A stretch of 64,000 nucleotides of DNA from Pseudoalteromonas sp. MEBiC 03607 (GCF_004792295.1 NZ_SRRY01000001.1:3603501-3667500); one strand, 5' to 3'; positions 37,358 through 48,944 are shown, numbered from the stretch's first letter. Made by a program: numbers and translations. The notes: generated by a model not told the origin, from the letters alone.

Positions 37358-39508
37358 TTACTTTGGTAAATAGGCTGCGGGTAAGCGTTTGATTTCTATC
37401 TCAGGCGATAAATACGCAGTGTAAACCAGCCAACGCTCATTGGGTATGTAGGTCAGGCCCGATGAGCGACTATAAGCACGCTCTGGTAAAGCAATTAAAT
37501 CATGATGCTGCTTACTTGCTAAGTCATAGTAGCTAATACGGTAATCACCTAAGCGTTCTTTATAGTAATAAATACGTCCCTCATGATAAGCATTCTTTGC
37601 CACTAGCAACCATGCATAGCTGCGCGCTAATTTAATATCATTCACCAGCATTTCTTCTACACCCGTATCATGATGTTTAATCCAAATAGCATGGCGCGAG
37701 TTAGTAAATAAAATATCACCTGTTTGTGTTTCAACACCATACTGCGCTGGCACTTCAACTGCTTTACCGAAGCTTTTTGCTGTTAAGTCATAACGGTAAA
37801 GATAGTCTCCATCAGAGACTAAAATATGCTGGCTATCAGCACTAAACTTGGGTTTAACAGCATGGCTAAATGGCAGTTTGATTTGTTGGCTTTGCTCTAC
37901 TTTGAAATCATAAAAATATAAGCGGGTACTGCCATTGTCATACAATGAAAACAAAATATAGCGTCCATCGGCTGACCAAGTTGGGTCACGAATTTCCCCG
38001 GTGTTATGTGCAAAGTCAGTAAGCTGCTTTCGCGAGCTGCTATCGGGGTTAACAATCCAAAGCTGTGAACTGCCCGATTCATTCGACACATACAGCAGTT
38101 TGTTTTGCTGCTGATTATATTCTGGGAATAGCGAGCTAAAATTGGTCGATAACATAGAAAACGGTGAACTGGCCACTTGTTCGTCTATTTTCAGACGCGT
38201 GATCACCTTATCTAAATCCCACTGATGATAATAAACACTGCCATCGCTACTGTAGTTAGGAGAGCTCATGCCAGCGATTTGCGTGTTGATTAGGGTTTGA
38301 TTATCAATATCGTAGAAGTAGCCATAACGTTTGCCACCCTCAACTGCACTAAACGCCAATTGCGCTTTAGATGGATGCCAATCTACACCATGAATATCAA
38401 CAAAATCATGAGTTAGGCGTTGGCTTTGCCCTGTTTTTACATCAATTAAAAACAGCGCTTTTTGGTTGTTTTTAACATTACGCGTAACCACAACTCGCTG
38501 TGCATCTGGTGAAAACGACACAGACTCATACACAGTTTCGCAGTCATCATTACAAGGAATAAACGTTTCATTTGTTTGTTTTGCCTGTAAATCGAGCAGT
38601 TTGATACGAGTGACATAGTCACCTGATTGCGTGGTGTGATCAGCAATATAGACTAAGGTTTTACCATCACTACTAATATCGAGATCAGTCGGATATTTAT
38701 TACTACACTCCCCTAATACGACACTGGTGGCATTAATCAAAGACAACTTAACAATTTCACAGACATCAGACCCCATGCGGTAATAGTACAAAGTATTTGC
38801 ATCTGGGCTGAACACAGAGCGCCCTTCTGTATAAGGAGAGTCAGTTAGTTGCTTGGCTGGATGCTCAGGAAAATGTAAATCGCGTAAATATAAGTTATTT
38901 GGTTTACCGAGCTGTCGCCATGAATACACCAAATAGTGCTGATCATTAGAAATTGAAGGGTAAATCTCGCGACCTGGGCTTGCAGTAACACTTTCGATGC
39001 TATTAAGCGGTAACACAAAGCTTGACTTTATTTGTTCCGAAGGCGAAGAGAACAGCCAATACATTACCACAAGACTAATTACACACATTGCCACAAACAG
39101 CTGACGAATTTGCGCAGTAGTGATGCTAATACCCACTGACTTTTCTTTATCAGCTGTATCTATTGGCTCAGGCTTTAACAAAACACGATAGCCCGTTTTA
39201 CGTAGTGTCTCTATGTAAGTTTGTTCTGGGTCGAGTTCTTTAAATGCTTTTCGTAGATGCCAAATAGCATTTGTTAAGGCTTTTTCACCAACATAAAAGT
39301 TACCATCCCAGACATGATTAATGAGCTCTTCGCGTGTGATGGGCTCAGGATACCGTGCGACTAAACACCCTAATAGTTCAACAAACTTAGGCTGTAGTAT
39401 CTGTTCAGTACCATTACAGTTAAGTTTGTTTTCGAGTGGGTTAATAACACAAGAACCCAGCCGATACGCGCGATTAGATGTTTCCATTAACTCTAAATAA
39501 AACCCCAT
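37358..39508 (-). CDS. CadC-like membrane transcriptional regulator with TolB-type beta-propeller
   Basis: 716 residues. The N-terminal winged-helix domain (OmpR/PhoB type, about residues 15-110) contains ITREELINHVWDG and TLRKTGYRV. A single membrane segment (about 138-155) is followed by a periplasmic domain with repeated WD40/PD40 (TolB-like) blades such as PSISNDQHYLVYSWR and SPDAQRVVVTR. It is one of the one-component membrane regulators often paired with TonB receptors in Alteromonadales. It is divergent from the TonB-dependent receptor gene, which it may control. An ATG at 39487 is an alternative start. Confidence 0.88.
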   Translation of the reverse strand: MGFYLELMETSNRAYRLGSCVINPLENKLNCNGTEQILQPKFVELLGCLVARYPEPITREELINHVWDGNFYVGEKALTNAIWHLRKAFKELDPEQTYIETLRKTGYRVLLKPEPIDTADKEKSVGISITTAQIRQLFVAMCVISLVVMYWLFSSPSEQIKSSFVLPLNSIESVTASPGREIYPSISNDQHYLVYSWRQLGKPNNLYLRDLHFPEHPAKQLTDSPYTEGRSVFSPDANTLYYYRMGSDVCEIVKLSLINATSVVLGECSNKYPTDLDISSDGKTLVYIADHTTQSGDYVTRIKLLDLQAKQTNETFIPCNDDCETVYESVSFSPDAQRVVVTRNVKNNQKALFLIDVKTGQSQRLTHDFVDIHGVDWHPSKAQLAFSAVEGGKRYGYFYDIDNQTLINTQIAGMSSPNYSSDGSVYYHQWDLDKVITRLKIDEQVASSPFSMLSTNFSSLFPEYNQQQNKLLYVSNESGSSQLWIVNPDSSSRKQLTDFAHNTGEIRDPTWSADGRYILFSLYDNGSTRLYFYDFKVEQSQQIKLPFSHAVKPKFSADSQHILVSDGDYLYRYDLTAKSFGKAVEVPAQYGVETQTGDILFTNSRHAIWIKHHDTGVEEMLVNDIKLARSYAWLLVAKNAYHEGRIYYYKERLGDYRISYYDLASKQHHDLIALPERAYSRSSGLTYIPNERWLVYTAYLSPEIEIKRLPAAYLPK

Positions 39509-39817
39509 TTTAGAAGTACAGCAGTATAAAGCCCTATCAATTTATCTTAAAAGCGTTTCTTTCACCAGCTTTAACGTTGCAAAACAGTTAACAATGAACA
39601 TTTCTTAACTCGCTGATTTTAAATGAATAGATATTCAGTAGATATAAAATAGAGACATAAACGAGCCACCTAAGATTGTAGTTAAGTTCACATTTCTATA
39701 AATATTTTTACGTCAATACCGACCAGCCAGAGTGTTGCTCACTGTAAATTTTAACTGCCCTTAAAAAGAGCATCACTCTGGTTCTAAAAATTAAAAATAA
39801 AACAACTAGGAACACCT
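39509..39817. other. Divergent regulatory region between the CadC-like regulator and TonB receptor
   Basis: This 309-base stretch is AT-rich and non-coding. It holds a possible promoter for the receptor (TTGTAG at 39676, TATAAA at 39697-39702; imperfect spacing) and the long inverted repeat 39727-39781, described separately. Nothing else recognisable was seen. Confidence 0.6.
39727..39781 (+). repeat. Inverted repeat (14-bp arms) in the leader of the TonB receptor gene
   Basis: CCAGAGTGTTGCTC (39727-39740) and GAGCATCACTCTGG (39768-39781) are complementary at 13 of 14 positions with a 27-base loop. It lies 36 bases before the GTG start, probably within the 5' untranslated region. It could be an RNA hairpin or a protein operator. 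No U-run follows on the plus strand, so it is not a normal terminator. Confidence 0.7.
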
Positions 39818-42800
39818 GTGAGAAATCTACTAACCAAACCCTGTGCTATTGCACTTGCTGTTGCCAGTGGTTTTAGCCAACATGCATTTGCCAATGAAGC
39901 TGAGATTGCCCGCACCGCCAACACCACCCCAACAGCTAATGAACAAACTGAAGAGCCTGAAAAAATTGTTGTAACGGGTTCGCGTATTAAGCGTGATAGC
40001 TTTTCAATTCCTACACCGCTGGTCACAATGGACCGTGAAGCCATTGCCGATACCGGTTTAACAAATTTATCAGATATTCTTGTTGATAACATGCCAGCTC
40101 TAAGTGAGAGCATAGGTAACACCACCAGCCAATCAAGTGTTTCAGCAACGGGGTTATCTACTGTCCAACTACGAGATTTAGGTGCTAACCGCACTCTAAC
40201 ACTGATTGATGGCCGTCGTGTTGTATCAAATAGCTACAGCGGCAACTATGTTAGTTTAAATACCATTCCAAGCGGCATGGTAGAGCGCGTGGAGATAATC
40301 AGTGGCGGTGCATCGGCAACCTATGGTGCTGATGCCGTAGCAGGTGTGGTGAATATTATCACCCAATCAAAAAAAGAAGGCTTTGATTTTAAAGCGAACA
40401 CAGGTGAAACCACTGATGGCGGCGGTAAAGAATTTACCCTTGATTTAAACTACGGTACCTCGTTTGCTAATGAGCGTGGCTACGCTTATTTCAGTGCCAA
40501 CTGGGACCGTGATTTTGGTATGACTTTTTACGATCGTAAACGCGCACAAATTGAAGATAGTTACGATTACGATCCAGATCGCATGTGTAATGTAATGCAA
40601 ACAGCAGATGGCGATCAATGTATGCGCGACATCACACAAGCTGACTGGGTTAGCAAAAGTGATGGTATTCCGGGCGGTGTATTCTTAGAAAACAGCCGCA
40701 ACGACACGCAGTTTTGGTATGACGGTCAAACTCTACGTGATGACTGGAAAGGCAATGAAGAAATTTACGGTATTAACTCAAATCAATACGTAATGCTTGA
40801 TGTTCCAAGCGATAACGTGTCTGCGGCAGTTAAAATTGATTATGACTTAACTGACGATGTGATGTTTTACGCACAAGTTCAATACAGCGAAAGTGGCTCG
40901 TTTAACAATAAGTCGCCTGAAGATGAATACGAAGGTGCGTATGTACCACGTTACAACCCTACTACTGGCGAGCCCCTTGCAGATGTAGCACCGGGCTATA
41001 TCCCAATCGACAACCCGTATGTGCCGCAAGAAATCCTCGATGCCAACCCATATAAAGATCGCATTTATTGGGATCGCCGCTTCAGCGAAGTTGGTAATAT
41101 CAGCACAGATAATACCCGTAAAACGATTCGTAGCTGGGCAGGTCTTCAAGGCACGTTATTTAACGATGAGTGGGACTGGGATCTATCTGCAAGTTATGGT
41201 CGTTTTACCCAGCACCAAATTCGCAGCAATGAATTAAATACCGTAAAACTTAATCAAGCTTTGCAAGCTGAACAGTTAGCGGATGGCACCATTCAATGTA
41301 TTGATGAAGCAGCTCGCGCTGAAGGCTGTGTACCAATTAACTTATTTGGTGAAGGCTCTATCACCGAAGAGATGGCGGCTTGGATCCGCACTAACCCAAT
41401 TATTGATACCGAAATAAAGCAATACGGTGTGGTTGGCTACATAACAGGTGATTTATTTGAATTACCAGCAGGCTCAGTATCCGCAGTATTTGGTGGTGAA
41501 TACCGTAAAGACAGCCAAGACCTATCAACCAGCGACGACATGAAAGCTGGCGGTATTACCTTTAACTATGTACCAAATTTTTATGGTGAAGTTGAAGTCT
41601 ACGAAGCCTTTGCAGAGCTTGCGATCCCGCTGTTAAAAGATGCTCCTTTAGCAAAAAGCTTAAGCGCAGAAACTTCATTACGTTTAGCTAACTACAGCAT
41701 GGAAAACGTCAATACTGTTGCCAGCTACAAGCTAGGTGTATTTTGGGAGCCAATCGAAGGCTATGCATTTAGAGCAAACTACGCCCGTGCTCAACGTGCG
41801 CCAACGATCACCGAGCTTATGTCACCACCACGTGGCGATTACGACAGCTATGACGATATTTGTGACGGTTTAACGGCAACATCGACTAAACCAGGTCACG
41901 ATAACTGCCGTAAGGAGCCTACATTAGCTGCACAACTTGCTGCTGATCCTAACTTTGAGTTTAGCGATGAGAACAACAGCTATTCACCGGGTACTGGTAA
42001 CGAAAACCTAAAAGAAGAAACCGCTGATACCTATACCTTTGGGGTTACAGTGGCTCCAACCTTTTTAGAAAACTTTAATCTTGCCGTTGATTACTATGAT
42101 ATTGCCATTGTTGATGCGATTTCGCAGATCAGTAATGAAAACATCATGCGTGAGTGCTACAACTCAGAAGCAGCATGGGGCGAAGACAACGTGTTTTGTA
42201 ATGACATTACCCGTAACAGCGAAGGTAATATTATTAAAATCTTACAACGTCAATATAACCTCGATGAGCTAACAGCGCGGGGTTATGACGTGGTTGCACA
42301 GTACAAATTAGACTTAGATAACCTGGGTCAGTTGTCGTTTAAACTAGATTACAACCATGTAATCGAAAACTCGCAAACTTATGAAGGCCTTGATGGCAGC
42401 TTGGTAACCAGTCACTACGCAGGTTATGGCAGCAGCAAAGATAAAGCATCAATGTCAGTTACATGGCGTAACGATAACTTACGTATTCGCTGGCGCACAA
42501 ATTACTTAGGCTCGTTTAAAGCAAGCCAGAGTCTTGAAGAAGACTATCAAGAGTATATTGCCGAAAACGATGCCCGCTGTGAGGCTGGTGAAGATACTTG
42601 TATCAGTAACCCAGAAAAACTTGCCTACCAAGATTATGGCTCGTTCTTAAAGCACAGCCTTTCAGCGTCTTACACCATGTCACTTGGTGAACAGAGCCAA
42701 CTGCGCGTATTCGGTGGTGTAAATAACGTGTTTGATAATAAAGGTGACTTTTATCCATATGGCCGTGGTAACTACTATAGCGCATACGGCGGTGGTGCTG

Positions 42801-42838
42801 GTCGCTACGTGTATGTAGGTGCTCAATATAGCTTTTAA
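39818..42838 (+). CDS. TonB-dependent receptor, 1006 aa
   Basis: Outer-membrane ligand-gated transporter. GTG start with AGGA seven bases upstream. It has a signal peptide ending HAFA, a TonB-box-like segment and plug domain (EKIVVTGSRIKRD, then TVQLRDLGANRTLTLIDGRRV and SGGASATYGADAVAGVVNI), and a long barrel with cysteine-containing loops, ending in YVGAQYSF. The plug type is common among receptors for oligosaccharides, peptides or polymers in Alteromonadales; the ligand is unknown. It is divergent from the CadC-like regulator and followed by a strong hairpin terminator. Confidence 0.93.
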   Translation: MRNLLTKPCAIALAVASGFSQHAFANEAEIARTANTTPTANEQTEEPEKIVVTGSRIKRDSFSIPTPLVTMDREAIADTGLTNLSDILVDNMPALSESIGNTTSQSSVSATGLSTVQLRDLGANRTLTLIDGRRVVSNSYSGNYVSLNTIPSGMVERVEIISGGASATYGADAVAGVVNIITQSKKEGFDFKANTGETTDGGGKEFTLDLNYGTSFANERGYAYFSANWDRDFGMTFYDRKRAQIEDSYDYDPDRMCNVMQTADGDQCMRDITQADWVSKSDGIPGGVFLENSRNDTQFWYDGQTLRDDWKGNEEIYGINSNQYVMLDVPSDNVSAAVKIDYDLTDDVMFYAQVQYSESGSFNNKSPEDEYEGAYVPRYNPTTGEPLADVAPGYIPIDNPYVPQEILDANPYKDRIYWDRRFSEVGNISTDNTRKTIRSWAGLQGTLFNDEWDWDLSASYGRFTQHQIRSNELNTVKLNQALQAEQLADGTIQCIDEAARAEGCVPINLFGEGSITEEMAAWIRTNPIIDTEIKQYGVVGYITGDLFELPAGSVSAVFGGEYRKDSQDLSTSDDMKAGGITFNYVPNFYGEVEVYEAFAELAIPLLKDAPLAKSLSAETSLRLANYSMENVNTVASYKLGVFWEPIEGYAFRANYARAQRAPTITELMSPPRGDYDSYDDICDGLTATSTKPGHDNCRKEPTLAAQLAADPNFEFSDENNSYSPGTGNENLKEETADTYTFGVTVAPTFLENFNLAVDYYDIAIVDAISQISNENIMRECYNSEAAWGEDNVFCNDITRNSEGNIIKILQRQYNLDELTARGYDVVAQYKLDLDNLGQLSFKLDYNHVIENSQTYEGLDGSLVTSHYAGYGSSKDKASMSVTWRNDNLRIRWRTNYLGSFKASQSLEEDYQEYIAENDARCEAGEDTCISNPEKLAYQDYGSFLKHSLSASYTMSLGEQSQLRVFGGVNNVFDNKGDFYPYGRGNYYSAYGGGAGRYVYVGAQYSF

Positions 42839-42874
42839 CCATTTCATATGAAGATCCCCAGCTAGGCTGACAAC

Positions 42875-42909
42875 AAAGGCGCATTTAAAATGCGCCTTTT
42901 ATCTTTTCC
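42875..42909 (+). terminator. Terminator of the TonB receptor gene (shared with zapE end)
   Basis: AAAGGCGCAT, loop TTAAA, ATGCGCCTTT followed by a T-rich tract. It overlaps the zapE stop (42899) on the opposite strand and may serve both genes. Confidence 0.8.
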
Positions 42910-44011
42910 AGCTTTGCATCTCAACTAGTCGAGACTCGGTACGCGCATACTCAAATGCCAGCTTTTGCCCTTGATATAAATCGCTTATACCGACCTCGGC
43001 CGAGATCACCAGTAATCGGTTGCGATCATAAAACTCATCAACCAAAGCAATAAAGCGCCGTGCTTCATCATCAAAAAAGTGTTCTTGTAAATCCTGTTTT
43101 TCTCGCTGATAACTATCTTCAATGCCATGCACAATTTGTTTGCCCGTTGCTCCGCGCCCCATTACCGGCACATTGAGTAAATAAACACGCTGAAAATACT
43201 CTGCCAAGTAAATGTAATCCGCAGTGCTTCTGGGCCCTGAGCAAAGTGTCATAAAGTCAAACATAATGGCGTCTTGAGCTTGCATTACACAGCTAAGCTT
43301 GCGATGGCAAACCTCTATCGTTGTTTGCCTCTGTATTGCTTGCTCTTGTTTTAAAAAGCGCTCTGTTAGCGCCTCTTTATTATCAATAAAGTAATGTTCG
43401 GTTTGTTTACCAAAGCGAAAGCGATGATCTGTATGGCCTTCAACACTCAGAATATGGCAATGATCATTTAATAAATCGATAGTGGGTAAAAAGCGAGCTC
43501 GCTGTAAACCGTTACGATACAACTGTTCCGGTTGGCAGTTCGACGTTGCCACTAACACGACTTGCTGCGAAAACAAGGCTTTAAATAAGCCTCCTAAGAT
43601 CATGGCATCGCCAATATCAGACACAAAAAACTCATCAAAACAAATCAAGCGAATGTGCTCTGCCCATTCTTTAGCAATCACATTTAGCGGATTTTTTTGC
43701 CCTTGCAACTCACTTAAACGCTCATGCACTTGCTTCATAAAATGGTGAAAATGCAAACGGATTTTACCCTCAATGCTAACTCGTTGATAAAATATATCCA
43801 TTAGCATTGATTTACCGCGACCAACAGGGCCATACAAATACACACCTTTAATCGGCTTTGCTCTTTGCCACCAATGACTTGGCGTTGTTAGCAATTGTGA
43901 TAACTGATCCAGTGCGGTTATAGCTGCTCTTTGAGCGACATCCTCAGTTAAGTTGCCATTCGCTATCTCTGTTTGGTAGTGCTGTAATATTTGTCCTTGC
44001 TTTACTGTCAT
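42899..44011 (-). CDS. zapE: Cell division protein ZapE (AFG1-like ATPase)
   Basis: 370-residue P-loop ATPase. In E. coli ZapE associates with the Z-ring during constriction and is needed under low oxygen or at high temperature. Walker A is GPVGRGKS (residues 61-68), the Walker B region is LICFDEFFVSDIGDAMIL, and the downstream LVATSNCQPEQLY sensor motif is present. The N-terminal arrangement and length match the family (375 in E. coli). It is divergent from rsuA across about 50 bases. Confidence 0.94.
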   Translation of the reverse strand: MTVKQGQILQHYQTEIANGNLTEDVAQRAAITALDQLSQLLTTPSHWWQRAKPIKGVYLYGPVGRGKSMLMDIFYQRVSIEGKIRLHFHHFMKQVHERLSELQGQKNPLNVIAKEWAEHIRLICFDEFFVSDIGDAMILGGLFKALFSQQVVLVATSNCQPEQLYRNGLQRARFLPTIDLLNDHCHILSVEGHTDHRFRFGKQTEHYFIDNKEALTERFLKQEQAIQRQTTIEVCHRKLSCVMQAQDAIMFDFMTLCSGPRSTADYIYLAEYFQRVYLLNVPVMGRGATGKQIVHGIEDSYQREKQDLQEHFFDDEARRFIALVDEFYDRNRLLVISAEVGISDLYQGQKLAFEYARTESRLVEMQSWKR

Positions 44012-44069
44012 AGGTAACTAGTATCCGCTATACTCGCCGCCATTGTAGCTGACTAAAAATGTGATCCCA

Positions 44070-44768
44070 ATGAAATTTCCATGCCGTTTAGATAAATTTA
44101 TTAGCCATATTGCTGAGTTACCGCGCAGTAAGACCAGAGCTGGTATTAAACGCAAATACGCCACTGTTAATGGTGAGGTGATTACCTCATTCGATTTGTC
44201 TGTAACACAAGATGATGATATTCGCTGGCAAGGTGAGCCTCTAGTATTTTTAGGTAAACGCTACTACATGCTACATAAGCCTGCAGGTTATGTATGCGCT
44301 AATAAAGATGAGCTTCACCCTACTGTATTTGATTTAATCGATGAGCCAAACATGAGCGACTTTCATGTTGCAGGTCGATTAGATATCGATACCACAGGTT
44401 TAGTGCTGATCACTAATGACGGCGACTGGTCGCATAAAATTACCGCACCAAAGCATAACAAATTCAAAACGTATTTAGTTGAAACTCAAGAACCTATTGA
44501 AGACGAGGCAATTGCAGCGTTAGAGCAAGGGGTGCAATTGCACAACGAGAAAGAGCTAACTCGCCCTGCTATTGTTGAAAAACTTGCAAGCTACAGCTTA
44601 CGCCTTTCAATTTGCGAAGGTAAATACCATCAAGTTAAGCGAATGCTTGCCGCTGTAGGTAATAAAGTTGTTGAATTACATCGTGAAAAAATAGCTGATA
44701 TTACTCTTGATGAAAACCTTGCAAGCGGTGAATATCGAGCGCTTACAGAAGCCGAACTGAAGCTCTAA
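44070..44768 (+). CDS. rsuA: 16S rRNA pseudouridine(516) synthase RsuA
   Basis: Isomerises U516 of 16S rRNA to pseudouridine. The N-terminal S4-like RNA-binding domain (CRLDKFISHIAELPRS) is followed by the RsuA/RluB-type catalytic domain with GRLDIDTTGL (catalytic Asp105) and the C-terminal EGKYHQVKRMLAAVGNKV motif. ATG at 44070 gives 232 residues, matching E. coli (231). A GTG at 44061 in the same frame is possible; neither has a clear ribosome site. Confidence 0.93.
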   Translation: MKFPCRLDKFISHIAELPRSKTRAGIKRKYATVNGEVITSFDLSVTQDDDIRWQGEPLVFLGKRYYMLHKPAGYVCANKDELHPTVFDLIDEPNMSDFHVAGRLDIDTTGLVLITNDGDWSHKITAPKHNKFKTYLVETQEPIEDEAIAALEQGVQLHNEKELTRPAIVEKLASYSLRLSICEGKYHQVKRMLAAVGNKVVELHREKIADITLDENLASGEYRALTEAELKL

Positions 44769-44871
44769 ATAGGTACTTGAGCAAATATCATGATAACGCT
44801 GTCATTTTTACTTAATAAAATAATACAAACGTGGTAGAAGTAATAAGGGGAAATAATAAAGGAGGCTGACT

Positions 44872-46497
44872 GTGTTATCAGGATTAGCTTTAAAAACAAA
44901 AATCACCTTATTTGCTATCGCTATGTTTATTGCGTTATCTGCGATAGCTTTACTTGGCTTACAATCTTTACGCCATGCCAGCGAAAGCGACAACATCGCG
45001 CGTATCAACCAGCTCATGAAGAGCACCACCAATATTGTTGAGCAATTTGAGTTGATGGTTAAAAACAATCAACTCGAAGAAGCACAAGCAAAGAAGCTTG
45101 CTATTCAGGTGCTTCGTGAAAATAAATACCACGAATCAGAATATGTTTATGTTGTCGACAACAACTTAGATTTTGTTGCGACTCCTCACGACCCTGAACT
45201 GCACGGCACCAGCTTTAACGATTTTAAAGATGCCAGTGGCAACAGCATCGGCCGTATGGTCGAAAACCTCGTGGGTAATACAACCAATAAAATCATCACC
45301 TATCACTGGGATTCAGTGCGAGATGGAGAAACCGTTGATTTAACCTCTGTAGTACAAAAAACACCGCTGTTTGGCTGGTATGTTGGTACAGGCATTAGCG
45401 CCAAGGAAGTTGATGAACGTTATTGGAATACCGCAAAGTGGTTGCTGGGTTTATCAATGCTCATCACTATTGCACTTACTTTTGCTATTGCTCGCTTTGG
45501 CTCATCACTCACCAATGCCTTAGGCGGCGAAATTGACGAAGTAATCGGTATTGTTAAAAACGTTTCTCGCGGCAACTTAAACTCACATATTCGCCAAGAT
45601 GCCCCACCTGAAAGCATTATTGCTGCTATGCATTACATGCAGCAAGGCTTACGTGGCGTTGTGGACGGTATAAAAGGCGTTACAGATAGCCTAAAGAACC
45701 AAAGTCTTGATAACGAATCACGTTCTGTTGAGCTCGATAAACTTACTCGTAGCCTCAACGAAGAAACTCAAATGGTTGCTTCTGCTATCACTGAGTTAAC
45801 AGCTTCGGCGCAAACAGTTGTTGAACATGCAGAACAAGCGGCCTACTCAGTGCAAGAGGCGGAGCAACAAGGTCAAAGTGCCAGCCACTTAACCAGCGAA
45901 GCCGCTGACACTATCGCGCTTTTAGAGCAACAAATTGACAGCGCTGGTAATAATATTCAAGTGCTTGATGATGAAGTAAATAACATCGCAAATGTGCTCA
46001 GTGTTATTCAAGGTATTGCTGAGCAAACTAACTTACTTGCGCTTAATGCTGCAATAGAAGCTGCGCGCGCCGGCGAACAAGGGCGAGGCTTTGCTGTGGT
46101 TGCCGACGAAGTTCGCGGACTTGCTCAGCGCACACAAACCAGTACAGAAGAAATACGTAATATGATTGGCAAGTTACAAGCAGCAACTCAGGATGCCAAG
46201 TCTGCTGTCTCGCTAAGTATTTCAACCAGTGAACAAACAGTGCAAAAATCCACCAAAGCCAATGATGAGTTAAAGCGTGTTGCCAGCTCACTAAGTGCCA
46301 TAGCACAAATGAGCGACCAAATCGCAATTGCCGCTAAAGAGCAACTCGATGCAGGCGAAGACACTGCCAAACGTATCGTTATCATCTCTGATACAGCATC
46401 ACAAACGGCAGATGTTTCTAATCAAGCGCACACAGCAACTGATCTAATTAAAGGTCTAACAACTGATTTAGAAAAGGAAACTGATAAGTTTAGTTAA
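44872..46497 (+). CDS. Methyl-accepting chemotaxis protein with single-Cache sensor domain
   Basis: 541 residues; GTG start six bases after a perfect GGAGG. First membrane segment about residues 8-30, periplasmic sCache_2-type domain (about 35-185; [31 protein letters not shown]), second membrane segment about 190-210, HAMP region, then the cytoplasmic signalling domain with the hairpin-tip sequence [19 protein letters not shown] and [16 protein letters not shown]. It should modulate CheA activity for chemotaxis; the ligand is unknown, though Cache domains of this type often bind small organic acids. A terminator follows. Confidence 0.94.
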   Translation: MLSGLALKTKITLFAIAMFIALSAIALLGLQSLRHASESDNIARINQLMKSTTNIVEQFELMVKNNQLEEAQAKKLAIQVLRENKYHESEYVYVVDNNLDFVATPHDPELHGTSFNDFKDASGNSIGRMVENLVGNTTNKIITYHWDSVRDGETVDLTSVVQKTPLFGWYVGTGISAKEVDERYWNTAKWLLGLSMLITIALTFAIARFGSSLTNALGGEIDEVIGIVKNVSRGNLNSHIRQDAPPESIIAAMHYMQQGLRGVVDGIKGVTDSLKNQSLDNESRSVELDKLTRSLNEETQMVASAITELTASAQTVVEHAEQAAYSVQEAEQQGQSASHLTSEAADTIALLEQQIDSAGNNIQVLDDEVNNIANVLSVIQGIAEQTNLLALNAAIEAARAGEQGRGFAVVADEVRGLAQRTQTSTEEIRNMIGKLQAATQDAKSAVSLSISTSEQTVQKSTKANDELKRVASSLSAIAQMSDQIAIAAKEQLDAGEDTAKRIVIISDTASQTADVSNQAHTATDLIKGLTTDLEKETDKFS

Positions 46498-46523
46498 CGA
46501 TTAAAAACACGAATGTTGACTAA

Positions 46524-46555
46524 AGCCTAGCCTATCGCTGGGCTTACTCTTTTTA
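46524..46555 (+). terminator. Terminator of the chemoreceptor gene
   Basis: AAGCCTAGC and GCTGGGCTT (one G-U pair) form a 9-bp stem, followed by ACTC and five T. Confidence 0.65.
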
Positions 46556-46612
46556 TTGTCTTAGCATGATTAAGCATTATTACGTATTATTACGTATTGG
46601 CATAATACAAAT

Positions 46613-46639
46613 AAAAAACCGCACTCTGTGCGGTTTTTT
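46613..46639. terminator. Bidirectional terminator downstream of the DUF3718-like gene
   Basis: AAAAAACCGCAC, loop TCT, GTGCGGTTTTTT: a perfect 12-bp stem with A- and T-runs, able to end transcription from either side. It lies just after the minus-strand stop at 46662. Confidence 0.88.
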
Positions 46640-46661
46640 CAAAATCTGTTTACTTTTAGTA

Positions 46662-47039
46662 TTAAAGACCTGCGCGGTCCTTAATAACAGCGATTAGTGG
46701 TGAACCACCATGGCCATTTGCTTCAGCCCATGCGATGTCAGCACCATCTTCTAAAGAGCTTTTTGATAAGTTCTTAACAATGTACTCACCAGTATCAGCA
46801 GCACCGCTCTCGATAGCATGACGAAGCATATTATTACCATTACATTTTACAGCGTCAAAAATGTTACGAATTTTAACACGTGAGCTCTTAAGCTTATCAC
46901 GTAAACGGTTTTTATCATCTGCCGCGATATATTCACAGATAGATACAGCTAATTGGTCATCAGCTTTCGCTGGTGCGGTATACGCAACCGAAGCCGAAAC
47001 AACTGCCGCCACGAGTAATAAGTTAGATAACTTCATCAT
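46662..47039 (-). CDS. Exported DUF3718-like protein
   Basis: 125 residues with a Sec signal peptide (cleavage after KADD or APAKA). The mature part of about 100 residues has two cysteines (SICEYIAAD and AVKCNGNNMLRHAIESG) that could form a disulphide. The pattern fits DUF3718, a small family of periplasmic proteins in Alteromonadales and Vibrionales with no known function; this assignment is from memory of the pattern. AAGGG lies six bases before the ATG, and a terminator follows the stop. Confidence 0.75.
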   Translation of the reverse strand: MMKLSNLLLVAAVVSASVAYTAPAKADDQLAVSICEYIAADDKNRLRDKLKSSRVKIRNIFDAVKCNGNNMLRHAIESGAADTGEYIVKNLSKSSLEDGADIAWAEANGHGGSPLIAVIKDRAGL

Positions 47040-47118
47040 ATTTTGCCCTTATGCAATACTTTCTTCGTAGAAATATCGGACATTATTATACCAACCAATT
47101 AGTTTTACCGCAATAATG

Positions 47119-47610
47119 TTACGAATTTTTATACAGGGTTACAAAGGTATACGAATAAGGGTTTTTGTTATCAGGCTGATGCTGTTCTTGCTCAGCAACC
47201 GTCCAATTAGCAACACTTTCGTAATCTGGAAACTGAGTGTCACCTTCAACTTCAAGATCGATGAACGTTAAATATAATCGCTCAGCCTGAGGTAAAAACT
47301 GTTCGTAGATATTTCCGCCACCAATAATCATGACTTCTTCAACATCAGCGACTAATGCCAACGCTGCCTCAGGCGAAGTGACTACCTCAATGCCTTGTGC
47401 ACTATAATCTGCATTACGAGTAATAATAATGTTTTGACGGCCAGGTAATGGACGACCAATTGATTCAAAAGTTTTACGCCCCATGATCACCGGCTTTGCC
47501 ATGGTTACTTTTTTAAAGTGTTGCAGATCGGCAGGTAAATGCCATGGCATTTGGTTGTCTTGACCTATTACTCGGTTATTTGCCATAGCAGCAATCATTG
47601 AAATTTTCAC
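47119..47610 (-). CDS. folA: Dihydrofolate reductase
   Basis: Reduces dihydrofolate to tetrahydrofolate with NADPH. The GTG start at 47610, with AAGG six bases upstream, gives MKISMIAAMANNRVIG and 163 residues, in line with E. coli DHFR (159). A longer frame upstream lacks similarity and lies over the obgE terminator. Active-site features are MPWHLPADLQHFK with catalytic Asp28, the nucleotide-binding MGRKTFESIGRPLPGR and IIGGGNIYEQ. It lies downstream of obgE on the same strand but behind its terminator. Confidence 0.95.
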   Translation of the reverse strand: MKISMIAAMANNRVIGQDNQMPWHLPADLQHFKKVTMAKPVIMGRKTFESIGRPLPGRQNIIITRNADYSAQGIEVVTSPEAALALVADVEEVMIIGGGNIYEQFLPQAERLYLTFIDLEVEGDTQFPDYESVANWTVAEQEQHQPDNKNPYSYTFVTLYKNS

Positions 47611-47635
47611 ACTAAACCTTAATACTTTTTTCTTA

Positions 47636-47665
47636 TTAATAAAAAAGGAGCGCATGGCTCCTTTT
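47636..47665 (-). terminator. Terminator of obgE
   Basis: On the minus strand AAAAGGAGC, loop, GCTCCTTTT followed by further T residues; located 13 bases after the obgE stop. Confidence 0.82.
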
Positions 47666-47677
47666 CAGTTTCAAATT

Positions 47678-48838
<1,161 letters not shown>

Positions 48839-48944
48839 TCACTTTAAGATTGGCTTGTTAATAACTCTATTATATACCTAAGCCCTTCTGATTGCAGGCT
48901 TAGCTTAGATATATATTTATACGCCTTATTATTTGCCTTAAAAC

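Noticed and set aside
46575..46602. Direct repeat of TATTACGTATTATTACGTATT
   Set aside because: Only two short copies in an intergenic spacer; no flanking structure to suggest a mobile or regulatory element.
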